Below, in pieces: positions 31,422 through 41,873 of a DNA stretch of 64,000 bases. Position 1 is the first letter of the stretch; each line of letters begins with the position of its first letter. The translations under genes were made by a program, and so were the position numbers. Source of the DNA: Anagrus nilaparvatae (lineage: Eukaryota > Arthropoda > Insecta > Hymenoptera > Mymaridae). The notes below the pieces were generated by a model. The model searched no databases and was not told where the DNA came from. It saw only the letters and a list, made by a program, of their open reading frames with translations. The DNA is taken from contig JAKSXM010000014.1 in assembly GCA_022575985.1 (NCBI GenBank), positions 1,550,001 through 1,614,000 on the forward strand, in the 5' to 3' direction.

Positions 31422-33286
31422 TTTTTTGTATCCTTTTGTGGGTTTTGTACACGCACGTCATCTGAAATTCTTTGCTCGTTCATATTTTGTTCAAAGTTCC
31501 GATTTTCATATCGATTATTGCCATATTGATTTTGGTAATTTCTGTTTGATTGTTGATATTGGTAATTTCTGTTAGGTGATTGACCTTGGTAGTTTCTATT
31601 CATTGATTGATTGGAGTTATTATTTATTGGGAAATTTCGATAATTTCTATTTGGTGCAGAATTTTGGTAATTTCTGTTTGGCGAAAAATTTCTCGGATAA
31701 TTATTATAAGAGTTATTAAAGTTTCGTTGCTCATATCTTATGGGTCTAAAATTATCGTTGCGCCCATTATAATTGCGATTATAATTATTGTCGTAATTAT
31801 TGCGCATGAAGTTTGTGTTAACTCTGGGTCTATAGTTTCTATTATTATTTTGTTGAACAAAATTACGGTTAGGGTTATATCCTCTAAAATTATTAAATCT
31901 GATAGAATCATTATAAAAATTTTGATTATTTGGTTTATTATACCGGTCACTGTCTGAAAAATTTTGACCTAAGCCTAAATATCTCGCTTGTAAATATTGA
32001 TTAAAATCAGTTTTGTAATTACTTAATTTGAGATTAGGTTCATGGCTAATAAATCGTAATGCTTCGATGACTTGAGGTAAAAGATGGCATTTTCTAGGAT
32101 CATGAGTTGTAGAGTCACATATTGTGCATGGTACAATACCAGGTATTCTGGTAGCTTGCGCTGTTCTGACCGTATATTCTCTAATTTCATTATCTGATAG
32201 TTCTGAGTCATAATTGTCGTTTCCGTTATTTATTAGTGATCTTTTTGCTCTATTCATGCTTACTTTATCTTGATATCTAGCTGCCTCGTCACGACCTTCT
32301 AATTTTATTGCATGATTAATAGCTTCGATTAGAGTTTGTGGATTTTTAGCTAATACTCTATGTTCTGGTGGGTCTATTAGTCCAAAGATAAAACATTCAA
32401 GTGCCTCTTGTCTTGCTCTTTCTTTATTTCTTTTCTTTTCGTGATTGTCTAATTCTGTTGATGCTTCATAAATAACCATCAATTTTTGTTCAAGCATTTG
32501 AACTCTTAATGCATATTCTTCTACTGGTTCATTCTTATATTGTGTAATATTTCTTAGTTTCATTCTTACCGTGTCAGCGTCTTGCATAGCCCCAAATTGT
32601 AATTTTAGAGCTTTTATAAAATCCGCTAGAGAGTCGTAGCTAAGTACTGAACCGCCAAAAACTTGTCCAGCCTTACCTTTTAATTTTCTAGGAAGCATTT
32701 GTAAAATATATTGTTCGCATTCCGGACCATAAGATAAGAGTAGGTTTTCTAGGGATTTGCAAAACGAAAAAAGATTATAATGCTGCCCATCATATTCTGA
32801 TATTAAATTTATGGCATCCTTAAATGACAAGAGATTGTTTCGAGTTCTAAGATTTCGTCTAGCTGGTGGTGTTCTTAGTTCATTATCAGTCAATTCCGTA
32901 GCATTGAGATAGTCTTCCCAACCTTTTTTTAATTTAGCAAAACCACATTCTTCCTTTTTGGTATGCTCTTCTATTCTTTTAGATAATTCCTCCATTTCAT
33001 TATCCCAATCTCTATTATTTGGTTGAAATTTAGGTTTTTTAATATAATTAGTTTTTTGTTTAGTACCATTTGTTGCATTCTGACTAAGTTCTAAAAATGT
33101 TTTATCGGGTACAATTATACGATCCGCTTCTGTAAAATCGGGGTTAATTAAACCTCTCGCGGCTGAAATTATATCTTCTGGGCTTGAGTTATCGGTAAAG
33201 ACATCTTGGTTATCTCTCCATTCTTGATTTGTCGCCATCTTACTTATATGATTCTTATCTTTCGTATAATTAAATTTTTTAACCAT
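31412..33286 (-). CDS. Gag, 624 aa
   Basis: Starts at ATG 33286 (a second ATG lies at codon 17). Residues about 180-320 form the Retrotrans_gag-type helical capsid region, including LQFG and EPVEEYALRVQMLEQKL. A single zinc knuckle of the exact form C-x2-C-x4-H-x4-C lies near residue 387 (CTICDSTTHDPRKC), less basic than in retroviruses. The C-terminal third is Asn/Tyr/Arg-rich with about ten NRNYQ-type repeats (31460-31950), a low-complexity, prion-like RNA-binding tail. Gag packages element RNA into particles in the cytoplasm. The last codons sit on the frameshift heptamer. Confidence 0.9.
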   Translation of the reverse strand: MVKKFNYTKDKNHISKMATNQEWRDNQDVFTDNSSPEDIISAARGLINPDFTEADRIIVPDKTFLELSQNATNGTKQKTNYIKKPKFQPNNRDWDNEMEELSKRIEEHTKKEECGFAKLKKGWEDYLNATELTDNELRTPPARRNLRTRNNLLSFKDAINLISEYDGQHYNLFSFCKSLENLLLSYGPECEQYILQMLPRKLKGKAGQVFGGSVLSYDSLADFIKALKLQFGAMQDADTVRMKLRNITQYKNEPVEEYALRVQMLEQKLMVIYEASTELDNHEKKRNKERARQEALECFIFGLIDPPEHRVLAKNPQTLIEAINHAIKLEGRDEAARYQDKVSMNRAKRSLINNGNDNYDSELSDNEIREYTVRTAQATRIPGIVPCTICDSTTHDPRKCHLLPQVIEALRFISHEPNLKLSNYKTDFNQYLQARYLGLGQNFSDSDRYNKPNNQNFYNDSIRFNNFRGYNPNRNFVQQNNNRNYRPRVNTNFMRNNYDNNYNRNYNGRNDNFRPIRYEQRNFNNSYNNYPRNFSPNRNYQNSAPNRNYRNFPINNNSNQSMNRNYQGQSPNRNYQYQQSNRNYQNQYGNNRYENRNFEQNMNEQRISDDVRVQNPQKDTKNLN

Positions 33287-33829
33287 ATGTATTTTTTTAT
33301 AAATCGAATAATTTATTTTTTGTATAGAAATATTTATTTTGGTAAGTACTATTTCTATTTATATAAGAAAATTTTTATTAAAATTGATAAATTTCTTAGT
33401 TCAGTATTTATTCATTAATAGTATTATTCGCTTTTTATTTTTTTTTTTTTATTATTATTATTTTTTTCAGAAAAATACTTTATATATGATTTTTATTATA
33501 TTATAGTGATGTGTATCATGTGTATGTAAAGCAGTGTAAAGAAATAAAATATAAAAATTTATACTTATCTCTTACACAGTGAATACTATGATACTCCACA
33601 TTGTCCTTAAAAGCTTGGGTTGTCCTTGGTGTCCAAAAATTAATCCAATAGTCCTATCTATCAACCAGCTCCCGAAAACGGTAGTAGAAATGCTGAAATT
33701 CCTCCCCGAATTCGTACCGGAACCACTTGTCACGTATTTGGCTGATGGGAAATGTGACTTTTGATTTCTGTAGTTGTTGTGCGCTTTCACCCTTTTGATT
33801 ATAGCGATTCGGTAGATTACTGGGCCCGT
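33287..33829 (-). other. 5' leader of the gypsy-type element
   Basis: Lies between the LTR edge and the gag ATG. The LTR-proximal 240 bp are GC-richer (33590-33829) and should hold the primer-binding site; directly after the LTR edge the minus strand reads ACGGGCCCAGTAATC, which does not begin with the usual TGG, so I cannot name the primer tRNA. The gag-proximal part is AT-rich. A 72-codon open frame on the minus strand at 33790-33572 has no recognisable product. Confidence 0.5.
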
Positions 33830-34181
33830 TGTGGCGTTTTTTGGGTAGGTAGGATTATTTTAGACTAACTTAGTACTCGAGCTTTTATTATTATACTTTG
33901 ACTTTATTTATACTTATATCAAGAAAGACTTTCTTAACATATGCTAAAAGGTGTAAGTTAAAGAAAGATTCAAGTAAGATGTCTTAGAAAGCTTGAACTA
34001 TTATTCCTGTAAAGTAAATAGTAGTCTCGCTTCCGCCCGGATAACTGAGCTTTTCCAAGAAAAGCTCGGAATATATAAGGTGCTGCATTTGCGTAAAAGA
34101 AATCGATTGGTTGCTAGGTGGAGAAAGAGCTTTCTTAGGAGGAGCTTTCATTTCTGAGGAGGCGGTTTTTCAAAATTTACA
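33830..34181 (-). repeat. 5' LTR of the gypsy-type element
   Basis: Ends TGTAAATTTTG...AACGCCACA on the minus strand (352 bp). It has a promoter in the right place: TATATAT at 34077-34071, then the arthropod initiator TCAGTT at 34048-34043, with the initiator A about 31 nt downstream of the TATA box. An AATAAAG polyadenylation-type signal lies near 33905. An inverted repeat GAGCTTTT/AAAAGCTC flanks the start site (34047-34067). No second copy was seen in the window, so the edges rest on TG...CA and the coding layout only. Confidence 0.55.
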
Positions 34182-34251
34182 TAATAGAGATGGAAAATGT
34201 GAATTGATAGTTTGGTAGTTTTCTATATGGGGTAGTCTTTTATGGCGAAGC

Positions 34252-35146
34252 TTGCAAAAAATTGTTTATAACTATGGTAGCGCCCTCTATAACATTATGC
34301 TCGCCCTTTTAATTTTTCCTCATAAATTATGTGAATCATGCATAAAAGGAAAACAATGTAGATTAAAGTTTAATAAAAGTAAAAACAAAGACCATATAAA
34401 ACGACTATTATTTATTATTGATTCAGATGTAGGTGGACCAATCACTCCTTCTGGAATTTGAAATAAAAATTATTATGTTGTTTTTATGGATGCATTTACT
34501 TATTATCACGCAACTTATTTAATGTCTAAAAAGTCCGAAGTTTTCACAGATTTTTGTTGAAAAAAGTCACGCAAAATTTAATTTAAACATAGCTTATTTA
34601 TATATTGATAACGGACGTGAATATTTATCAAATGAGATGAAAGCTTATTGTGTACAAAAAGTCATAACTTTGCATTTAACTGTTCATTATACCCCTCAAT
34701 TAAATGGGATTGCTGAAAGATTAAATAGATCTATTACAGAAAAGGCTCGAAGAATTTTAATTGATGCACAATTAAGTACTGTTTTATGGGGTGAAGCAGT
34801 CCTAACTGCTACATATTTAATAAATTTAACACCTTGTAGAAGCCTAAAAGATCATAAAACTCCTTTTGAGTTATGGCATGGTAAAAAACCAACTCTAGAA
34901 TATCTTAAAGTTTTTGGGTCGACAGTTTACGCAGTTGACAAAAATAAAGGGGATAAATTTAACAGTAATTCATGGACAGGGATTCTAGTTGGTTATGTGC
35001 CAAATGGCTACAAGGTGTGGCACCCAGAAAGGGAAGAATTTATAAATGTAAAACATGCAATTTTTGATGAAATAACATTTTTAAATACCAGACCTAAATT
35101 AAGTTTTGAAAGTATTGATAGTGAGGCCCATATGAAAATCTTTTAA
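34252..35146 (+). pseudogene. Copia integrase fragment (broken)
   Basis: The zinc-finger CC part (ESCIKGKQC) and the first catalytic Asp (FIIDSDVGGPI) are in one frame, which stops at TGA near 34459. The rest is split by a further TGA near 34558. The second Asp (IDNGREYLS) and the Glu (GIAERLNRS) continue in the frame 34637-35146 through the integrase C-terminal region with KVFGSTVYA and ILVGY, typical of copia. At least three disabling changes show that it is inactive. Confidence 0.85.
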
Positions 35147-35149
35147 GGT

Positions 35150-35345
35150 CAGTAGGCGAAATACCTGATAATGATAAATCAGATGATGTAATAAATAAAG
35201 TACCTGATAATAATAAATCTGATGATGTAATAAATAAAGTACCTGATAATAATAAATCAGATTATGTAATAAATAATGTACCTGATAATAATAAATCAGA
35301 TGATATAATGAATAAAATACCTGATAAGAATAAATCAGATGAAAT
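35150..35345 (+). repeat. 39-bp coding repeats in copia linker
   Basis: Between integrase and RT a 13-codon unit reading PDNNKSDDVINKV occurs about 4-5 times in tandem, with small changes. The unit keeps the reading frame (39 bp). Confidence 0.85.
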
Positions 35346-37080
35346 AAGAAATAGAAAGAGAAATAAAAATGATCGTAATGAAATTAGAAATAAGCAAATT
35401 CCCTATAAAAGAGCTAGAATTAATAATAAATCTGTATCAGAAACAGATAAAGAAGTACACAATAAGGAATCTCATATTGCTAAAAATAAAGTAATAGAAA
35501 ATCAAAGTTTAAGAAGGAGTGATAGGATAAAAAATATTGGGTCCACGGATTATAATGAAAATAATACAATACTAGACCATGTTTTGTATAAGGCACAAAT
35601 AGTTGCTAGAAGCTCACCGCAGAAACAACACTTGGACTTTTGTGCCAAGACCAAGAAATAAAAATATATTAAATTCTAAATGGGTATTAACAATAAAAAC
35701 AGATGAGTTTGGCAATCTCGTAAGGCGAAAAGCTAGACTAGTAATTTGTGGTTTTAATCAGGAATATTTTATAGACTATAATGAAACTTTTGCTCCCGTG
35801 GCGAGAATTGCAAGTCATAGACGATTATTAGCTTTCGCGAATCAATGGAATTTGTTGATACATCATATGGATGTAAAAACTGCATTTTTGAACGGAGTCC
35901 TGAAGGAAGACGTCTTTATTAATATTCCGGAAGCACTTAAAAATTACAGAAATAAAAATTTAGTATGTGAATTAAATAAAGCGATATATGACTTAAAACA
36001 AGCAGCACGATGCTGGTTTGAAGTTTTTGATAAAACGTTAAAAGAAAAGGGATTTCAAAACTCATCTACTGAAACTTGTGTTTATATACTTGATAAAGGA
36101 AATATACTTAAAAATATATATTTATTGTTATATGTAGATGATATACTTATAATTACGAAAGATAATTTAGCAATGAATAGATTTAAAAATTATTTGACTC
36201 AAAAATTTAGTATGAAAGACTTAGGTGATATAAAGCTATTTTTAGGAATTAGAATAATTAGAGATGAAAATAAAATTATTTTATATCAAAGTTTATATAT
36301 AAGGAATATTTTAAATAAATTTGATATGATTGATTATAGTAAAACCACGACGACGCCTATGGATTATAAAGTAGATTATGTAGGCTTAATTTCAGATGAA
36401 AAACACAATGACCTATGCCAGAGTTAACTAGGCTGTTTAATGTATCTAATGGTTTATACTAGACCCGCTATTAGTGATTCGGTAAATATTGTAAGTAGAT
36501 ATGCAAGCAAAAGTAATAAATTATTATGGGAGTATTTAAAAAGAATTTTAAAGTATATTAAATGCACAATTAATTTAAAATTAACTTACGTAAGAAATAA
36601 AAATTTTTCGGAATTTAGAACAGGTTATGTAGACTCTGACTGGGGTGGTTATTTGATTGATAGAAAAAGTACAACTGGGTATGTATTCCTAATGTGTGAT
36701 AAATGCGTCATTGATTGGCGTACTAGAAAACAAGAACTGACCGGGGGGTCGTCTTGTGAATCAGAATATATGGCATTATACGATGCTATTATAAATGCCG
36801 TATGGTTTACATGGGACTAAAATGGTATAAAAATATAATTAAAAAATGGTATTTTAATTTATGAGGATAACTAGGGTTGTATTGATGTTGCAAATCACAA
36901 ATGCTCTCACAGAAAAATGAAGGCAATAGATATAAAGTATCATAGAGTCCAAGATGAGGTAAAACGAAACTATGTAAGAATATCATAATTCCAACTGCAA
37001 ATCAAATTGCAGATATTTTAATAAAACCTCTATCAAATGTTAAATTTTTATATTTTAGAGCAAAACTTGGTCTTGTATGA
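35308..37080 (+). pseudogene. Copia reverse transcriptase/RNase H (broken)
   Basis: The linker frame (35308-35661) overlaps the RT frame (35603-36427), showing a frameshift. RT has the copia landmarks: RRKARLVICGFNQ, HHMDVKTAFLNG, LYVDDILII. A TAA at 36425 interrupts LVG-C-LMYLM; the frame resumes at 36440-36820 with RNase H motifs SDWGGYLIDRKSTTGYVF and SSCESEYMAL, then degenerates, yet HRKMKAIDIKYH and ANQIADILIKPL are still readable to a stop at about 37078. Non-functional. Confidence 0.88.
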
Positions 37081-37556
37081 AATGATATAAAATTATTGAT
37101 TTTAAGATATAATAAAAATAATAAAATTTATTTATGTATGTTTTAGAAATGGTCTGGTCGGGTTTTACCTGGGTTTCCCCGTACCTATACAACAAATGTT
37201 GGATCATGTAAGTTCCCAGCAAATAAGCGCAAGAGAGAGATTTTATAAGATTTTATAAATTATATTCTAATGAATATAATCTCTCTCGCATGCTATAATT
37301 AATAAAGTTCATCAAGCAAATTAATTATTATTGTTAATTATTTAACTTATAATTTCTGTATAAAGTAAATTATTTTTCTTGCCAGTAGCCAGAAAGCACG
37401 TATTTTCCGGCCGTAGCGCGATTTCAAAATACGCGTTTTCTAGCCACTGACAAAGAAAAATTATGTTTTGTCCTCGGCCGCAAAAAAAGAATTTACGTGC
37501 GATCTGGGACATTCTTTGTTTTTGCGGCCTAGGGTAAAAATATACTATTTTTTCAG
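37081..37556. other. Copia tail and GC-rich foldbacks
   Basis: Holds the presumed copia 3' LTR start (37198), a 15-bp AT inverted repeat near 37243-37275, and two GC-richer imperfect hairpins between 37390 and 37535 (for example TCGGCCGCAAAAA against TTTTTGCGGCCTAGG). No gene until the acceptor at 37556. Confidence 0.4.
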
Positions 37557-37790
37557 GAAACAAAGTACACAATATATGGGAAAAAAATTAAAACAGCATA
37601 TACAAGATCTTATAAGAAACATAATGGTCAACCTAATTATATTTTTAATAATTACCTTAACTTTTACTATCACCATTTGCGAGCAGTTGATCAGCAACGA
37701 GCCATGCAAAACCATATTAATAACATCATCAATGATGTTGTTCGTAATAATCAAGTAAAAAATTTCAATCAGAGATTAAAGGAAATATAA
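37557..37790 (+). CDS. Terminal exon of an unknown protein (77 codons plus stop)
   Basis: A strong acceptor TATTTTTTCAG (ending 37556) is followed by 77 sense codons in phase 0 and TAA at 37788-37790. The reading is polar and helix-prone, rich in N, Q, H and Y, quite unlike the hydrophobic chance frames around it; the end looks like a coiled segment (DQQRAMQNHINNIINDVV). No ATG is needed because it is a 3' exon. Upstream exons should lie left of the copia/gypsy insertions, so the gene may carry a very large transposon-filled intron. I do not recognise the protein. It could also be an exon remnant. Confidence 0.45.
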   Translation, partial: ETKYTIYGKKIKTAYTRSYKKHNGQPNYIFNNYLNFYYHHLRAVDQQRAMQNHINNIINDVVRNNQVKNFNQRLKEI

Positions 37791-39660
37791 TCTGGATAGA
37801 TGTGGTCAAAAAATGATCATAATAGTTAAAATATATTAAAATATTAATCATACTCTAAAAGATTATTTATTGTATAAAAAATAGTTATTTAAATAACATA
37901 AAATATTCGAAGTTATATTTACAAAATACATTAATAATAAATTAAAGTAATTTAAAATAGAATTTTCTATCAAAAAAAAAAAAATATAGGTCTAAAACAT
38001 AAAAATTTTCCATAAAAATAAATATACAGCATCGAAATCTAGAAAACGACATAGATAATTTGATCATAATCACATTGTTAGAACAGAAACAGCACACATT
38101 TTTAGTTTCAATAGCAATATAATTAATATACTCGTTACAGTTTAAACAATGAGTAATTTAAGTGATTAGTGTACAGATTTCACTGATAACACAGAGAGTA
38201 TGCATTAGTGATTCATAATTAAAAGTGCTCCTACTGCTCCGATAAGAGATATGCAAGATAAGTAGGCCAATTACAAGTTTTTGAAGCTTAAATTCTACTT
38301 TATAAATATTGCATATCACTTGTTGGAGCAGATGGTGCACTTTTTCTAACACATTTCTCATATCAGTACAATGAACTAAATTTCTCGATAAGCAGCTGAA
38401 GTATTTAAGACTAGTTTACTTTTTATCCTGATAACACAAAGCATATGCACGAAAAACGTTTTAGTAAAAATTCACTTAAATAAAAATGCAATTAAATATG
38501 ATAAATAAATTGTCAAAGATTATATTTCTAATTTATTTTATCTAAGTTACCATATTCAATCATTAATTATTCAGTAAAAACCAAGTTTTAGCAAGTACCA
38601 TAACCTAAAATAACAATGTTTTTTCATAATTTATAAAATTTAAATAATTTTTTTTGCAATAATATTACATAATAAACACATTTTTTAATATTTTTAAGAC
38701 TAATTTTATTTTAAACTGCAAATTATTAAAAAAAAAAAAATAGCGTCGATAATGTGGATATTTGTTTTTTTTCCGATTGGGGTCATAAGTCCTTAAATAT
38801 TTTTCTGATAAATCTTTTTATGAATCCGCCTTATGAATATATTTTTTTAAAAATTATAAACAAAAAATAGCATCGATAATGTGGATATTTGTTTTTTTTT
38901 CCGATTGGGGTCATAAGTCCTTAAATATTTTTCTGATAAATCTTCTTATGAATCCGCCTTATGAATATATTTTTTTACCTTTAATTTTATTTTTGGTTTA
39001 GAAAAATTTCCAATTTTCCTCTATTACAAAATATCCCTTGTGAGTCTCTAGAAAATCTGTAGCAGAAATGCCAGATTATCAAGTTTTATTCTCAGATGAT
39101 ACGATAATTCTTTATATTTGAACCTTAAACGTTTATTCTAAGGCTGGTTTGTTGTAGAGGAAAATAAATTAACAAAGAAGTTGAATTTAACTTGTTTGTT
39201 TATTGAAGTATTTTAAGTCCAAGAAAGAAAATTATATAAAAAGTTATTGTTATTATTACTTGGATCCCCGTAAGTTCAAGAAAAGAACTTTCTACATTAC
39301 CTGGAGAATTATAAGGTTGAGAAAAACGTTTTTCTGAATGAATATTTTTATGTTTTCTATTCAGCATATATTGCAATTTTCCAAGATTTCGGATGAATAT
39401 AATGTATGGAACATAATATATGCTTATAAAAATGCAATCACATCCCTGATTTTGAATAGATAAAAATAATAGTTTTAAGAAGGAATTCATTATATATCTG
39501 TATATATAGCGGTTCTTTTGCAAAATAAATTAAAACAGAGCGGTGGTTTGGCTGCAGTTCTAAATTTTGGTGACCTCTATCAACAGTTCCCATATGCGGC
39601 TTTAATCATAGAGATAATGTATACAATATCTATGTGGCCTTAATAGAGAATAAACAAATA
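37791..39660. other. AT-rich region with a 127-bp duplication
   Basis: No supportable gene. It contains the tandem duplication listed separately and two related blocks ending in C(A/T)T(A/C)T(G/C)TGTGTTATCAG on the minus strand (about 38192 and 38433). A minus-strand frame at 38361-38158 is short and unrecognised. Confidence 0.35.
38741..38978. repeat. Tandem duplication, 127-bp period
   Basis: TAGC(G/A)TCGATAATGTGGATA recurs at 38741 and 38868. The copies differ by only a few bases, including the T-run length; the second copy is cut off after about 110 bp. Confidence 0.9.
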
Positions 39661-39684
39661 CAATAATAATAATAATAATAATAA
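39661..39684. repeat. (AAT)n microsatellite
   Basis: About eight AAT units, directly left of the SINE target duplication. Confidence 0.9.
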
Positions 39685-39698
39685 TATATGCTTATAAA

Positions 39699-40410
39699 GA
39701 GCAAGCGATGGCTCAGTGGTAAAGACTTTGGGCTTCCAAGCGGAGGACCGAGGTTCGATCCCCGGCAGATACCTCTGATTTTTTTTTTCTGAGGAAAATT
39801 AAATTATATGTTTATATCGCTTGCGAGTGGTTAGGATGCCACGTTAAAAGGAGATCCAGTCGAGGGAGAGGCGAAATCCTGAGACTATAGGTTAACACGC
39901 ATTACACGCACACTAACACTCACACACGTCACAAACACTTTACACTGACATTAGTGGACGGATTCAAAGGCGATGTTCTCTATAACATTCGCCACGACTC
40001 TTTCCACCCATATCACCTGCGACACCGAGGGTACTAGTGTTTACCATAGCTAGGAATTAACCCCATAACGGAATATGTTGCATATACATCCATATAGCTA
40101 CCAATAGTTCATGGCGTGGACCTCTCTATACGGGTCTCAAAGGGTTCATGTATGCTTCCAGCATGAACCTGGGTGTGAACCGGTGGAGTGGGGATAACTT
40201 GAGGGTAGTGGATGTGAAAAATTAACACCAATCCAAAAACAGCTTCCTGTCTACACGGGACCGAGCCTTCGTAGGATACCGGTGGGTTGGGTGCTGTTTG
40301 AGGAAAGGTGGAGAGAGATCTGCTTGCAGAGGCGCGCTGGGGGCTTTTAAGTTAAGTCGGGTGCGCTGAAGGTTACCTTCTGTCTCTCAAAAAGGCTTAA
40401 AAAAAAAAAA
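39699..40410 (+). mobile_element. tRNA-derived SINE with target-site duplication
   Basis: Flanked by perfect 14-bp duplications TATATGCTTATAAA (39685-39698 and 40411-40424). The head has pol III boxes: box A TGGCTCAGTGG (39709-39719) and box B GGTTCGATCCC (about 39752). The loop CTTCCAA suggests descent from a tRNA-Gly(TCC)-like gene with a decayed anticodon stem. A roughly 600-bp GC-rich body follows and the element ends in a poly-A of 12. At about 712 bp it is long for a SINE. The perfect duplications suggest a fairly young insertion. Confidence 0.88.
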
Positions 40411-40424
40411 TATATGCTTATAAA

Positions 40425-41443
40425 ATAATTTAGAAAATATATGTATCAATATTATATTAATATATGAAAAATAGTTTCGAAAACTTTATTAATTTGAAAT
40501 GATACAAAAACATAATGCTTTTGAATGCATAGTAATTACTTTATAAAAATAATTACTTGTATTATAGTAACTAATAAGACAAAGATAAAAAAAAGATAGA
40601 TGAATTTTTAAATTATTTTTTTCTTTAAATTTTCAGAAAATATGTAATAAAAAATGGAAATTTTTATCTGTAAAAACATTTTTCTCGGCCTCAAAAACCC
40701 CAGGTTATGTGAAAAGTTCCTTTCTTGATATTTTTTGGTTCGCTATCTTGCAAAATCGGAAAATAAATTTGGATAAAAAAATGAAAATTTTCATCAATAA
40801 AACGTTTTTCTTAACCTCGAAAACCCCTAGGAAATTTTAGAAATTCCCTTTCTTGATGTTTTTGTGTCCAGTATTTTTGAAAATCGAAAAATATATTGGG
40901 GTAGAAGTTTTAGAACTATCACAATAAAAACCTTTTCTTCAAAGCCAAAAACCCCCAGGTAATATAGAAATTTCCTTATAACGAAAACTTTACGTAGTTT
41001 TTATTTTTTATTTTTTAAAAGGCCACTTAATGTAAGTTACTGACCCAACCAGCTTGAAAAAACTTATCAGTAAATTATAAGTTTCCCTGATCTGCGAATA
41101 ATAATAATAAAGTCCGTATTCCTTATTAAATCTTTCCTGGGAAGTTATAACTTTAATATATAATTTTAACGGGTTTTAATTTTAAAAAAATTTTAATTTT
41201 TAAATTTGTGCTATTTAAATGCAGAAAATATGTCAAATGAAACTTAAAATAATTTTTTTTTAATTCCTGATTCTAAAACACATTGACCCAAATTGTAACA
41301 TTTGTAAAAAAATTTACGCAATTTACTCATATTTCTGAATTTAATATTGAGATTCTAGATTTTTCCCTCATATGTATATATTTTAATTATTTAATTTAAT
41401 TGTTTACTTAAAACTTGTAACAATATATATTTTTAAAACATAC
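40425..41443. other. Intronic AT-rich DNA with a three-unit imperfect repeat
   Basis: Three diverged units of about 120 bp lie between about 40645 and 40985. Each has GGAAATTTTTATC- or GAAAATTTTCATC-like sequence, then CGTTTTTCT.A.CCTC.AAAACCCC.AGG, then TTCC(T/C)TTCTTGAT. The rest is AT-rich. By position this is intron of the Dscam-like gene (downstream on its strand). Confidence 0.45.
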
Positions 41444-41873
41444 CTTGATTCTCTAAATCCAATGTTAAACCCTAAAATTTCTCCATTCCGAAGATTGATT
41501 ATTGGTGGAAACCATGATAATAAAATTTCACTTGATGAAATTGCTCTAGCAAATAAATTTGTTGGAGGACCACTTGGACGTTCAGGTTCAGTTCTAACAA
41601 TTAGTTCTTTTGATGGCAAAGATCTACCTGCTGATCCTTCAGCAATTATTTGTATAATGTATTTTGTTGCAGGTTTTAAATCTTCTAATAAAGCTGTATA
41701 AGGAGGAGAAGGACTGGTTAGTTCATAATTTTTTGATGCACCGTTTGCTTCCTCGTATTTAATATCAAATTTTATAATTTCAGCTCCCCCATGAAATTTA
41801 TGCTTCCATTTAAGATTTATGCTTCGACTTGATAACATGATAGCTTCTACTTCATATGGTGAAGAAGGTGGTT
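41444..41873 (-). CDS. Dscam-like fibronectin type III exon
   Basis: An internal exon of a cell-adhesion receptor of the Dscam family. It is bounded by an acceptor TTAAAAG (ending 41874) and a donor AG|GTATGT (41443), entering in phase 1 and leaving in phase 2. It covers the end of one FN3 domain, with W-K, the Y-x-V/I-x-I strand (KYIIQIIAEGSAGRSLPS) and the linker RTEPERPSGPPTNL, then the first half of the next FN3 domain with LLSWFPP and the family-typical NGEILGFNIGFRES. In Dscam proteins such exons encode membrane-proximal ectodomain modules in neurons and haemocytes. No other exon of the gene is visible in the window, so its introns are long. Which Dscam paralog this is cannot be said. 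Confidence 0.85.

Larger units (their letters stand above)
25086..34181 (-). mobile_element. Ty3/gypsy-type LTR retrotransposon, 3' LTR missing
   Basis: Minus-strand order: 5' LTR (34181-33830), leader (33829-33287), gag, -1 frameshift site, protease-RT-RNase H-linker-OTU, in-frame TGA, macro-like domain and integrase (ending 25086). The domain order PR-RT-RH-IN with integrase last fits Ty3/gypsy. Gag, pol and IN frames are long and almost intact, implying recent activity, yet no second LTR was found within 0.9 kb 3' of the integrase. There is no env gene in the element. Its 5' end abuts a decayed copia element, into which it may have inserted. Confidence 0.85.
34200..37200 (+). mobile_element. 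Decayed Ty1/copia retrotransposon
   Basis: Plus-strand remains of one copia pol in the order integrase, linker, RT, RNase H, with several stops and frame changes. The gag, protease and 5' LTR are missing; the 5' end is replaced by the gypsy-type element's LTR. A TGTTGGATCATG at 37198 looks like the start of a copia 3' LTR, but no partner LTR is present to define it. Confidence 0.8.

Noticed and set aside
31607..31957. 116-codon Ile-rich plus-strand frame
   Set aside because: Antisense of the Asn/Tyr-rich tail of gag; the Ile/Val bias is an artefact of the complementary codons.
33800..33830. Primer-binding site of the gypsy-type element
   Set aside because: The sequence after the LTR edge does not start with TGG and I cannot match it to a tRNA 3' end.
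38158..38361. 67-codon minus-strand frame resembling a receptor fragment
   Set aside because: Too short and without motifs; a nearby related block suggests a repeat rather than a gene.
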